Shown here: piece by piece, positions 41,941 through 49,510 of the stretch
How the letters are laid out: each line of letters begins with the position of its first letter
How positions within the stretch are numbered: the first letter of the stretch is position 1
DNA from: Neoroseomonas soli
GTDB lineage: Bacteria > Pseudomonadota > Alphaproteobacteria > Acetobacterales > Acetobacteraceae
Direction of reading: 5' to 3'
Assembly (NCBI RefSeq): GCF_018129065.1
Contig: NZ_JAAEDM010000019.1
Coordinates: forward strand, 1 to 64,000
DNA length: 64,000 nucleotides
The notes under the pieces: model-generated
The model's input: the letters and a program-made list of their open reading frames with translations, nothing else
Database searches by the model: none
What the model was told of the DNA's origin: nothing
Made by a program: the position numbers and the translations under genes

Positions 41941-43617
41941 TCAGGCCGGCAGCGGCATCGTCCGCTTCTTCCATGCGGAGGCCTGCACCGCCGAGGACTT
42001 CACATGCACCACCACCGGCCGGTCGGTGACGGCGAAGGCCTCGGCCAGCACCTTCTCGACTTCCTCCTCGGTGCGGATGGAGAAGGCCGCGGCGCCGAAG
42101 GACTTCGCCCAGGCGATGAAATCCGGGTTCACCAGCCGCGTCGCCTGGTCGTAGGGGCGGCCCGGGTAGCGCCCTTCATGGTGCATGCCGATCGTGCCGT
42201 AGCCCGAATTGTCCGACAGGATGACCACCGGCGCGACGCCCTCCCGCATGGCGGTGGCGATCTCGTTGCCCGTCATCAGGATGCCGCCGTCGCCCACGAA
42301 GGCGACCGCCCGCTTGCCCGGCCGGCGCAGCGCCGCTGCCACCGCCATGGGCACCGCCGAACCCATGGCGCCCACATTCGAGGCGAGGAACATGTGGGTC
42401 TGCCGGAACGGGAAGTAGCGGTGCAGGAAGGAGGAGAAGTTCCCCGCATCCGAGGTCACTGCCGCATCCTCCGGGATGTGCCGCGACATCGCCGCGCAGA
42501 CGGCGGCGAAGTTCACCCCGTCCTCCATCCTGTCCCATTCCGGCGCGAGCAGGCCGCGGTGGATGGTGTTGAGCCCCTTCACCCAACGCTTGCGCGCCTC
42601 GCTTGCCTCGGGCGCATTGCACGCCAGCAGGCCGCGGATGACGGCGTGCGGGTCGGCGGCGATGGGCAGGTCCACGCGCCAGACGCGGCCGATCTCGTTG
42701 GCATCCGGCCACACCTGCACCAGCGGCAGTTGCGGGTCCGGCGCGGCGGGGAAGGTGTAGGACTGGCTGATGCTGTCGGACAGCCGCTCGCCCAGGCAGA
42801 CCATGAGGTCGGCCTTCTTCATCTCCTCGATCAGCGGCTTGGGCACGCGGATGCCCATGTAGCCGCCGTAGTTCGGGTGATGCGCGTCGAACAGGTGCGG
42901 GCGCCGGTGCGTCGGGCTGATCGGCAGCGTCCAGGCTTCCGCGAGGCGGTTGAGGTCGGCCAGCGCCGCTTCCCCGCCCGCCGCCATGGCGCCGCCGACG
43001 AGCACCAGCGGGCGTTCCGCATTCGCCAGCATCTCCGCGAGGCGATCGAGGTCTTCCATCCGCGGCCCCGGCTTCGGCAGGGTGCGCGGCGCCACGACGG
43101 GGCCTTCCGCCGGCTCGTCGAAGATGTCCTCCGGCAGGATCACCGCGACCGGGCCCGGCGTGCCGGACTGCGCCAGGTGGAAGGCGCGGGCGATCACCTC
43201 GCTCGCCTGGATCGGCTGGATGACCTCGAACACGCCCTTGGTCACGTCGGAAAGCAGGCGCGAGTAGTTCTGTTCCTGCAGCGCCAGTCGGCCGACATCC
43301 TTGCGCTCCACATGGCCGATCAGGATCACCAGCGGCGTCGCATCGTGATAGGCGGTGTGCAGCGCGATCATCGCATTGGTCACGCCGGGGCCGCGCGAAA
43401 CGAGGGCCACCCCGGCCCGCCCGTCGCGCATGCGCCCGTCGGCCGCGGCCATGAAGCCGGCGCCGCCCTCGTGCCGGCAGACCACCAGGCGGATCTGCGG
43501 GAACTCGGTCAGCGCATCGGTCAGGCCGAGATAGGATTCGCCGGGGACGCAATAGATCAGGTCCACGTCATGGGCGGCGAGGCTCTCGGCCAGGATGCGG
43601 CCGACGGTGCGGGTCAT
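41941..43617 (-). CDS. ThDP-dependent enzyme, acetolactate synthase-like
   Basis: A 558-residue three-domain thiamine diphosphate enzyme. The Pyr domain has YCVPGESYLGLTDAL and CRHEGGAGFMAAADG, where Glu activates the cofactor (about residue 50). The middle domain has MVCLGERLSDSI, and the PP domain has AVAFVGDGGILMTGNEIATA and VILSDNSGYGTIGMHH (GDG-to-N motif). It could be a 2-oxoacid decarboxylase, acetolactate synthase or benzaldehyde lyase relative; no small regulatory subunit is nearby, so branched-chain biosynthesis is unlikely. It sits upstream of the porin gene. Confidence 0.92.
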   Translation of the reverse strand: MTRTVGRILAESLAAHDVDLIYCVPGESYLGLTDALTEFPQIRLVVCRHEGGAGFMAAADGRMRDGRAGVALVSRGPGVTNAMIALHTAYHDATPLVILIGHVERKDVGRLALQEQNYSRLLSDVTKGVFEVIQPIQASEVIARAFHLAQSGTPGPVAVILPEDIFDEPAEGPVVAPRTLPKPGPRMEDLDRLAEMLANAERPLVLVGGAMAAGGEAALADLNRLAEAWTLPISPTHRRPHLFDAHHPNYGGYMGIRVPKPLIEEMKKADLMVCLGERLSDSISQSYTFPAAPDPQLPLVQVWPDANEIGRVWRVDLPIAADPHAVIRGLLACNAPEASEARKRWVKGLNTIHRGLLAPEWDRMEDGVNFAAVCAAMSRHIPEDAAVTSDAGNFSSFLHRYFPFRQTHMFLASNVGAMGSAVPMAVAAALRRPGKRAVAFVGDGGILMTGNEIATAMREGVAPVVILSDNSGYGTIGMHHEGRYPGRPYDQATRLVNPDFIAWAKSFGAAAFSIRTEEEVEKVLAEAFAVTDRPVVVHVKSSAVQASAWKKRTMPLPA

Positions 43618-43856
43618 GGGTCTGTCCTTGGTGGGGTGAGGAACGTCAATCCGTCTGGATGCCGGGCTGACGGATACGGTTGCCGAATTCCATGCTCAGT
43701 TCGGCGACCCGGACACGGTACCCGCCCGGCCCGCGCGGGATCGCCGCCGTGCCGATGGCCGCGAGCGAGCATCCGCGCGCCTGGCCTGCGAGCCGTACGC
43801 CGACCGGGCGCGGTCCCGCTTCGCGCTCCCGGCCGAAGCGTCGCGTCGGGACGCCG

Positions 43857-44834
43857 TCATTCCACGCTGACGCCGGCGCGGCGCACCACCGGCTCCCAGC
43901 GCGCCGCATCCTCCGCGACGAAGCGCGCGAAGGCGGCCGGGCTCTCGCTCGGCTCCACGTCGAGGCCGCCTTCCTCGAGCTTCCGGCGGATCTCCGGGTC
44001 GGCGATGGTGGCCGATAGCGCGGCGAAGAGCCGATCGACGCGATCCCGCGGCGTGCCGCCGGTCGTGAGGAGCGCAAACCAAGTGGCCGCCTGGATGTCG
44101 GGGAAGCCGGCCTCGCCCGCCGTCGGCAGGTCGGGCATTGCCGCATTGCGCCGCGGCCCCGCGATGGCGAGCGCGCGCACCGTGCCGGCCTGGATCTGCG
44201 GCTGCAGGGGCGCGAGCGCATTGGTGAAGACCTGGATGCGCCCGGCCACCACGTCGTTCATCGCCGGGCCGGTGCCGCGATAGGGCACGTGCTGCATCTC
44301 CACACCGAGCACCTGCGTGATCAGCGCCCCCGCCGCATGCCCCGTGCTGCCGACGCCCGGCGATGCATAGTTCAGCGGCGGACTGGCCTCGCGCGCCGCG
44401 GCCTGCAACTCGCGCAGGTTGGTCGCGCGCACCGAGGGATGCACGACGATCACGTTCGCCCCGCTGCCGATCATGCCGACCGGTGCGAAGGCCGTCGCCG
44501 GGTCGTAGGGCAACCGCCGCCGCACGAGCTGGTTGATGGTCAGGCTGCCCGAACCGCCGAGCAGCAGCGTGTATCCGTCCGGCGCCGACTTCGCGACGAC
44601 CTCGGCGCCCAGCGCGCCGCCGGCGCCGCCGCGGTTCTCGATCACCACCGGCTGGCCGAGGCGCGCCGCCAGACCGTCCGATACGAGTCGCCCGACGATG
44701 TCGTTGGTGCCGCCGGGCGGCCAGGGGATCACGAAGCGCAGCGGGCGGTCGGGATAGGCCTGGGCCAGGGCAGGGACCGGAAGCGCCACGGCGAGCGCCA
44801 TCAGGCAACGCCGCATCAGGCGCGGGGTAGTCAT
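43857..44834 (-). CDS. Bug/TctC family substrate-binding protein (5)
   Basis: A 325-residue periplasmic Bug protein with a Sec-like leader LMRRCLMALAVALPVPALA. It has LRFVIPWPPGGTNDIVGRL, VVIENRGGAGGALGAEV, ASPGVGSTGHAAG and a C-terminal segment EDAARWEPVVRRAGVSVE. ATG 44834 is chosen because AGGAGGAC lies 7 nt upstream; an open frame continues to 45077 across repeats. It lies upstream of the ThDP enzyme on the same strand, 239 bp apart with no gene between, so its ligand may be the enzyme substrate. Confidence 0.94.
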   Translation of the reverse strand: MTTPRLMRRCLMALAVALPVPALAQAYPDRPLRFVIPWPPGGTNDIVGRLVSDGLAARLGQPVVIENRGGAGGALGAEVVAKSAPDGYTLLLGGSGSLTINQLVRRRLPYDPATAFAPVGMIGSGANVIVVHPSVRATNLRELQAAAREASPPLNYASPGVGSTGHAAGALITQVLGVEMQHVPYRGTGPAMNDVVAGRIQVFTNALAPLQPQIQAGTVRALAIAGPRRNAAMPDLPTAGEAGFPDIQAATWFALLTTGGTPRDRVDRLFAALSATIADPEIRRKLEEGGLDVEPSESPAAFARFVAEDAARWEPVVRRAGVSVE

Positions 44835-44926
44835 CGGACAGGTCCTCCTCGGCACTGTCCCGGCGCGGGACGTCCGTTGTTGCCGGGAGGCTGGCCGTGG
44901 TGGCCGGGGAAGTCCAGGGGGGTATT

Positions 44927-44993
44927 GGAGGGGCGCCGCCCCTCCAAGCCACCCCGCCACGGGATCCCATCGGCCGAAAGGCCTTTGGGAACC
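44927..44993 (+). repeat. BIME-like pair, left REP
   Basis: It begins with a hairpin (GGAGGGGC 44927-44934, GCCCCTCC 44938-44945), then GCCACCCCGCC and a GGCC-GAAA-GGCC stem (44972-44983) followed by TTTGGGAACC. Its reverse complement recurs at 45122-45175, with the GGCC stem segment matching at 21 of 22 positions. Confidence 0.65.
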
Positions 44994-45121
44994 GATACCT
45001 TGGGTGCGGTGGACGCGGCAGGAAGTTCTTGATACGTTCCATGCGGCGATGGGGCTGCGCGTGCGCGGTAACGGCACCTAAAGCGCTAAAGTCCTAAAAT
45101 CCCAAAACGCGACCCCGTCAT

Positions 45122-45175
45122 GGTTTCCAAAGGCCTTTCGGCCTTTAGCGGGGGTGGCCCGGAGGGGCGGCGGCC
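45122..45175 (-). repeat. BIME-like pair, right REP
   Basis: An inverted copy of 44927-44993: GGTTTCC and AAAGGCCTTTCGGCCTTT, then GCGGGGGTGGCC and GGAGGGGCGGCGG. It ends at the stop codon of the flavin reductase, so it may also act as that gene's terminator. Two REPs in opposite orientation around a spacer form a BIME-like or MITE-like unit; no transposase is in the window. Confidence 0.65.
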
Positions 45176-45176
45176 C

Positions 45177-45821
45177 TCACTCCGCAGCGCCCTTCTTCCG
45201 CGCTTCCCAGTCCGCGACGGAAATGCGCGGGATCTCGATCCGGTCCGTCGTGCGGGCGTACCACCCGCGCCCGTGCATGCGCCCGACGAGTTCGAGCTTC
45301 GGCGTATCGACATAGAACTTCGCCGCGTCGAGCACGCAGTCGTCCCGCACGTACTGCGCGAGGACGCGCCCCATCACGATGGTATGCCGCCCGGCGGGGA
45401 CGAACTGGAAGACCTCGCATTCCAGCGCGACCGGGCTTTCAGCGATGCGCGGCACTTTCACCTTCAGCGACGGCGCGGTGGTCAGCCCGGCCTCGGCCAG
45501 TTCGTTCACGCCGGGCGGGAAGTCGATGGCGGTGACGTTCATCTGCTCGGCATTCGCGGCCGAGACCAGGTTCACCACGAACTGGCCGGTCGCCTCGATG
45601 TTGGCGAGCGTGTCCTTCACCGCGCCCGGCGCGCGCGGGCCGCAGCCGATGCCGACGACGACCGGGTTGTCGGAGAAGGCATTGAAGAAGGAATAGGGCG
45701 CGGCATTCACATGGCCCTCGCGGTCCTGGCTGACGACCCAGGCGACAGGGCGCGGCACGACCGAGGCGACGACGAGCTTGTAGGCCTGCTCGTGGGGAAT
45801 CCGCGCGAAATCGAAATGCAT
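45177..45821 (-). CDS. Flavin reductase family protein (FMN-binding split barrel)
   Basis: A 214-residue flavoprotein. It has SVVPRPVAWVVSQDREGHVN, NAAPYSFFNAFSDNPVVV and TLANIEATGQFVVNLV, the flavin-binding elements of the split-barrel reductases, and a late GRVLAQYV. Such proteins reduce FMN for two-component monooxygenases; an LLM monooxygenase lies at 26.6 kb, but the link is speculative. Start ATG 45821. The DUF2061 gene lies upstream on the same strand. Confidence 0.92.
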   Translation of the reverse strand: MHFDFARIPHEQAYKLVVASVVPRPVAWVVSQDREGHVNAAPYSFFNAFSDNPVVVGIGCGPRAPGAVKDTLANIEATGQFVVNLVSAANAEQMNVTAIDFPPGVNELAEAGLTTAPSLKVKVPRIAESPVALECEVFQFVPAGRHTIVMGRVLAQYVRDDCVLDAAKFYVDTPKLELVGRMHGRGWYARTTDRIEIPRISVADWEARKKGAAE

Positions 45822-45899
45822 GCTGGTGGTCCCGATGCTGATGCCGCGAAGGTGGCTCCGGCTGGCACGGCTGTCGAGGGGCCGGGCCTGCGGCGAGGG

Positions 45900-46115
45900 T
45901 CACATCTCATGCACGCCCCAGCCGATCTGCGCCCAGATCCGCTCGTGCAGGAGGTAGGCGACGGAGGTGTAGAGGTTGCTCGCCACCATGAAGCCGAGGG
46001 CGATGTGCAAGGCCCCGGTGAAAAGGTAGATCGTCAGGAAATCCAGGCACATCACGACCATGCGGTAGGTGATCGCCTTGACCATCGACCGCTTGGCGCT
46101 GACCAGGCGCCGCAT
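45900..46115 (-). CDS. DUF2061 membrane protein
   Basis: A 71-residue integral membrane protein of the DUF2061 family. It has RSMVKAITYRMVVMCLDFL, then IYLFTGALHIALGFMVASN and a soluble tail with LLHERIWAQIGWG. Two membrane helices are expected. The function is unknown. ATG 46115 is preferred over ATG 46145 because GGGAGG lies 6 nt upstream and the alternative ATG falls inside a perfect palindrome. It lies downstream of a D-2-hydroxyacid dehydrogenase. Confidence 0.88.
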   Translation of the reverse strand: MRRLVSAKRSMVKAITYRMVVMCLDFLTIYLFTGALHIALGFMVASNLYTSVAYLLHERIWAQIGWGVHEM

Positions 46116-46134
46116 CGCCGCCTCCCGCGCTTCA

Positions 46135-46156
46135 GGCACCCCCATATGGGGGTGCC
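46135..46156. promoter_or_regulatory. 22-bp perfect palindrome upstream of DUF2061 gene
   Basis: GGCACCCCCAT at 46135-46145 is followed by its exact reverse complement at 46146-46156. It lies 6 nt after the dehydrogenase stop and 20 nt before the DUF2061 start. As RNA it folds with 9-bp arms and an ATAT loop. It may be a terminator or an operator; the absence of a U-tract leaves both open. Confidence 0.55.
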
Positions 46157-46162
46157 GGCAGC

Positions 46163-47140
46163 CTAGGCGACGCGGCAGGGCGGCTCCTGGTCCTTCATGA
46201 GCAGGGCTTCGAGGTTCTCGATGCAGCGCGCGCCCATCGCGTCGCGCGTCTCGATGGTGGCGGAGCCGAGATGCGGCAGCAGCGCCACGTTCTCGAGCCC
46301 GAGATAGCTGGGGAAGACGCTCGGCTCGCCGTCATACACGTCGAGGCCGGCGGCGCGGATGTGGCCGGAACGCAGCGCGGCGACCAGGGCTGCGTCGTCC
46401 ACCGTCGTGCCGCGGCCGGTGTTCACCACCAGCGCGCCGGGCTTCATCTTCGCGATGCGCTCGGCGTCCAGCCATTTGCGCGTCGCCTCGCCGCCGGGGA
46501 TGTGCATCGACAGCACGTCGATCGCGGCCAGGAAGCCGTCGTCGCTGTCGTGGAAAATGGCGCCTTCCTCGAGGTCCGGCGCGACGCGGCTGCGGTTGCG
46601 GTAGTGGATTTCCATCCGCATCCCGCGCGCCATCTGCGCCAGTTCCCGCCCGATGCGCCCGAAGCCGAGGATGCCGAGCTTCTTGCCCTCCAGCGTGACG
46701 CCCATGAGCTGCGTCGGTGCCCAGCCGGTCCAGGCGCCGGCGCGCACCAGGCGCTCGCCTTCCCCGGCGCGGCGCGCGGCCATCAGCATCAGGGTGAAGG
46801 CGATCTCGGCGGTGGCGAAGGAAAGGACCTCGGGCGTGTTGGTCACGACCAGCCCGCGCGCGCGGGCGGCGTCGAGGTCGATATGGTCCGTCCCGACGCT
46901 GAAGGTCGCGAGGATGCGCACCGAGGGCGGCAGCGCCGCGATGGTCCGGGCATCCATCGCGTCGCCCGCGGCGCAGAGGATGCCCGCCGCGCCCGCTTCC
47001 GCCGCGCGGCGCACGATCTCCGCGCCGTCCCGCGGCCAGGGATCGTCGGCGGGGTTCAGCCGCGCATCGAACAGGGATGACAGCCGCGCCTCGACGCCAT
47101 CCGGCAATTTCCGGGTGACCAGGATGACGGGCTTGGCCAT
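46163..47140 (-). CDS. D-2-hydroxyacid dehydrogenase (glyoxylate/hydroxypyruvate reductase-like)
   Basis: A 325-residue NAD(P)-dependent reductase. The nucleotide domain has LGILGFGRIGRELAQMARG, and the catalytic triad is Arg in VVNTGRGTTVDD (about 240), Glu in YDGEPSVFP (about 269) and His in LLPHLGSAT (about 288). It would reduce glyoxylate, hydroxypyruvate or another 2-oxoacid. Start ATG 47140. It is divergent from the SDR gene, with a 126-bp gap. Confidence 0.93.
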   Translation of the reverse strand: MAKPVILVTRKLPDGVEARLSSLFDARLNPADDPWPRDGAEIVRRAAEAGAAGILCAAGDAMDARTIAALPPSVRILATFSVGTDHIDLDAARARGLVVTNTPEVLSFATAEIAFTLMLMAARRAGEGERLVRAGAWTGWAPTQLMGVTLEGKKLGILGFGRIGRELAQMARGMRMEIHYRNRSRVAPDLEEGAIFHDSDDGFLAAIDVLSMHIPGGEATRKWLDAERIAKMKPGALVVNTGRGTTVDDAALVAALRSGHIRAAGLDVYDGEPSVFPSYLGLENVALLPHLGSATIETRDAMGARCIENLEALLMKDQEPPCRVA

Positions 47141-47266
47141 GGAACGCGTCCTGCTTGAATCGAACGAAGGGGGCGCACCATGGCGCGGCGTGCCCCGTCT
47201 TGCCAGGGGGCGGGGGAGGGGGCAGGGTCCGCCCCGGTTCTACGGCAGGAAACGAGGGGTTCAAGG

Positions 47267-48058
47267 ATGGATCTGGGTCTGAAGGGCAAGCGCGCCCTGG
47301 TGATGGGCGGGGCCAAGGGCCTCGGGCGGTCGATCGCGGATGCGCTGGCGGCCGAGGGCACCGTGCTGACCATCAGCGGCCGCGACACCGCGGCGATGGA
47401 GAAGGCCGCGGCCGACCTCAAGGCGCTCGGCGCGCCGTCCGTGACCGTGGTGCAGGCGGACGTCTCCTCGGGCGAGGACATGGACCGCCTGGCCGACGCC
47501 GCCGTGAAGGCGATGGGCGGCGTGGACATCCTGGTGCTGAACCACGGCGGCCCGCCCGTCTGCACCGCTTCCGAGATGAAGGAAGCGGACCTGACGAAGT
47601 GGTTCCAGAATATCGTCGTCTCGCCGATCCGCATCACCATGAAGCTGATGCCGGCGATGCGGGCGCAGAAGTTCGGCCGCGTGATCGTCGTCGGTTCCTC
47701 GGGCATGCAGCACCCGATCCCGACGCTGGCGCTGTCCAATACGCTGCGCGCCTCGATCTGGGCCTGGCTCAAGACGCTGGCGGCCGAGGTCGCGGGCGAC
47801 GGCGTGACGATGAACATTCTCGCGCCGGGTTCGATCCGCACCGACCGCATCACCCAGACCGCCGCCGTGCGCGCCGAGAAGGCCGGCACCACGGTGGACG
47901 AGGAGATCGCGCGCGCCGGCAAGGAAGTGCCCGCCGGCCGCGTCGGCGAACCGCATGAATACGGCCCGATGGGCGCGTTTCTCGCCGGCAAGACGGGCGC
48001 CTACATCACCGGCACGATGGTCCGCGTGGACGGTGGCCGCGTGCGGAGCATGCTCTGA
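47267..48058 (+). CDS. SDR family oxidoreductase lacking the YxxxK pair
   Basis: A 263-residue Rossmann protein. The dinucleotide motif ALVMGGAKGLGRSIADALA and LVLNHGGPP (in place of NNAG) are clear. The catalytic Ser is in VVGSSGMQHP, but the usual Tyr-x-x-x-Lys is absent; the region reads LALSNTLRASIWAWLKTLA. The C-terminal ITGTMVRVDGG is present. This variant is known in a subset of SDRs whose activity is unclear. ATG 47267 follows AGGGG; the frame back to 47180 is unsupported. A long hairpin overlaps its stop codon. Confidence 0.9.
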   Translation: MDLGLKGKRALVMGGAKGLGRSIADALAAEGTVLTISGRDTAAMEKAAADLKALGAPSVTVVQADVSSGEDMDRLADAAVKAMGGVDILVLNHGGPPVCTASEMKEADLTKWFQNIVVSPIRITMKLMPAMRAQKFGRVIVVGSSGMQHPIPTLALSNTLRASIWAWLKTLAAEVAGDGVTMNILAPGSIRTDRITQTAAVRAEKAGTTVDEEIARAGKEVPAGRVGEPHEYGPMGAFLAGKTGAYITGTMVRVDGGRVRSML

Positions 48059-48080
48059 TACCGGCCAGCCGGTATCGGAG
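48053..48080 (+). terminator. Hairpin overlapping SDR stop codon
   Basis: Arms 48053-48064 and 48069-48080 form 12 pairs including one G-U around a CCAG loop (GATACCGG / CCGGTATC in the core). The stop TGA lies in the 5' arm. The same arrangement occurs at 36101-36133. Confidence 0.6.
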
Positions 48081-48086
48081 TCTTGT

Positions 48087-48122
48087 GTTTCGCGCGCGGC
48101 CGCCCCACCAGCCCCGCGCGCC
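48087..48122 (+). repeat. Dispersed intergenic repeat, copy D
   Basis: GTTTCGCGCGCGGCCGCC followed by CCACCAGCCCCGCGCGCC matches copy B on the minus strand. It follows the stop-codon hairpin of the SDR gene at the same spacing as copy B does. Confidence 0.65.
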
Positions 48123-48132
48123 TTGCCGTTCA

Positions 48133-48161
48133 CCTCGCCGATGATGGGATCATCGGCGAGG
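48133..48161. terminator. 13-bp perfect hairpin
   Basis: Arms CCTCGCCGATGAT (48133-48145) and its complement (48149-48161) enclose a GGG loop, and outer TTGCCG/CGGCAA at 48124 and 48166 extend it. It lies between SDR and carbamoylase genes that point the same way, so it may end the SDR transcript. Confidence 0.5.
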
Positions 48162-48179
48162 CTCGGCGGCAAACACGCT

Positions 48180-48207
48180 CCGGGGCGCCGGCCATCCGGC
48201 GCCCCGG
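48180..48207. terminator. 12-bp perfect GC hairpin
   Basis: Arms CCGGGGCGCCGG (48180-48191) and CCGGCGCCCCGG (48196-48207) with a CCAT loop, 30 nt before the carbamoylase start. It is the third hairpin in 155 nt. It could act in the leader of the downstream gene or as a processing or termination signal. Confidence 0.5.
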
Positions 48208-48237
48208 GCGGAACCCCACCTGACGGAAGACGCCGCG

Positions 48238-49503
48238 ATGCTGCCGAACCTCACCCCCGACATGGACCTCGCCGCCGAGCTCTTCGCCGGGCTGCGCGCG
48301 GGCAGCACGGACGGGGAGGGCGTGACGCGCGAGGCCTACGGCCCCGGCGAGCGCATGGCGCATGCGCTGGTGCGCGCCGCGGCCGACCGCCTCGGGCTGG
48401 AAAGCAAGGTGGATGTCGCGGGCAACCTCTACATGACGCTGCCCGGCACCGATCGCGCGGCGAAGCGCATCGTCATCGGCAGCCATCTCGATTCGGTGCG
48501 CCAGGGCGGCAACTATGACGGCGCGGCGGGCGTGCTTTCCGGGCTTGCCGCGGTGGCGGGAATGAAGCGCGCGGGCTTCGTGCCGGGGCGGGATATCACC
48601 GTCATGGCGATCCGCTCGGAGGAAGCTGGCGCCTGGTTCCCGGTTTCCTATCCCGGTTCGCGCATGGCGCTCGGGCTGTTCAAGGCCGATGGCCTCGACA
48701 TCCGCCGGCAGGATTCCGGCCGCACCCTGGCCGAGCACATGAAGGAAGAAGGCTTCGACCCCGACGCGGTGGCGCGCGGAGAGCACGCCATCGGCCCGCA
48801 CAACGTCGCCGGCTTCCTCGAACTGCACATCGAACAGGGCCCGGTGCTGGACACGGAGCAGGTGCCGGTCGGCATCGTCACCGGCATCCCCGGCAGCCGC
48901 CGCCTGCGCCAGGCGCGCGTGGTGGGCGAGTACAACCATTCCGGCGCGACGCCGCGGAAGTATCGCCGCGATGCGGCCGCCGCGCTTGCCGAACTGGTGC
49001 ACCGCATGGACGAGGAATGGTGCCGGCTGGAGACGATGGGCCATGTCCTCGTCTGCACCTTCTGCACCATGGCCACGACCTCCGAGGCCGGCTTCACCAA
49101 GATCGCGGGCGAGGCGACATTCTCCCTCGATGTCCGCAGCGTCAGCCCGCACGCCTGCGACCTGATGTTCGAGGCGCTGCACCGCTTCATGGAGGAAATC
49201 GAGGCCCGCCGCGGCGTGCGCTTCGAACGCGGCCCGGAAACCGGCAGCCGCGCCGGGATCATGGACGAGGGCATCCGCGCCGGTCTGAGGCGCGCGGCGG
49301 ATGCGCTCGGTATCCAGCATCTGGATATCGCCTCCGGTGCCGGTCACGACGCAGCGGCCTTCGCCGAGGCGAAGGTGCCGTCCTGCATGCTCTTCGTGCG
49401 CAACCAGAACGGCAGCCACAATCCGCACGAGGACATGCGCATGGAGGACTTCGCCGCCGCCTGCGCCGTGGTGCAGCGCTGGGCCGCGGAGGCCGCGCAG
49501 TAA
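48238..49503 (+). CDS. M20-family N-carbamoyl-L-amino acid hydrolase / allantoate amidohydrolase-like
   Basis: A 421-residue dinuclear zinc amidase. Metal-binding motifs are GSHLDSVRQGGNYDG (about 81), SEEAGAWF (about 127), ELHIEQGPVLD (about 198) and SHNPHEDM near the C-terminus, plus SGAGHDAAAF. These define the hydantoinase/carbamoylase branch, which hydrolyses N-carbamoyl amino acids or allantoate. ATG 48238 has a weak SD. It is followed by a LysR gene (7 nt) and lies near oxoprolinase-like genes, supporting a role with cyclic ureides or lactams. Confidence 0.92.
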   Translation: MLPNLTPDMDLAAELFAGLRAGSTDGEGVTREAYGPGERMAHALVRAAADRLGLESKVDVAGNLYMTLPGTDRAAKRIVIGSHLDSVRQGGNYDGAAGVLSGLAAVAGMKRAGFVPGRDITVMAIRSEEAGAWFPVSYPGSRMALGLFKADGLDIRRQDSGRTLAEHMKEEGFDPDAVARGEHAIGPHNVAGFLELHIEQGPVLDTEQVPVGIVTGIPGSRRLRQARVVGEYNHSGATPRKYRRDAAAALAELVHRMDEEWCRLETMGHVLVCTFCTMATTSEAGFTKIAGEATFSLDVRSVSPHACDLMFEALHRFMEEIEARRGVRFERGPETGSRAGIMDEGIRAGLRRAADALGIQHLDIASGAGHDAAAFAEAKVPSCMLFVRNQNGSHNPHEDMRMEDFAAACAVVQRWAAEAAQ

Positions 49504-49510
49504 GGAGCGC

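Larger units (their letters stand above)
44835..45176. other. 342-bp gene-free region carrying a paired inverted element
   Basis: No gene is visible between the Bug gene start and the flavin reductase stop. It contains two inverted copies of a repeat (described separately) that enclose a notably AT-richer middle (45070-45110: runs such as CTAAAGTCCTAAAATCCC). The region must also carry the promoter of the Bug gene. Confidence 0.5.

Noticed and set aside
43618-43856. Possible gene remnant between the ThDP enzyme and the Bug gene
   Set aside because: Open frames here have no SD or family signal; the stretch is treated as a plain intergenic region.
48083-48087. TTGTG match to the GntR half-site
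   Set aside because: No matching ACA half follows at the right spacing; it belongs to the dispersed repeat.
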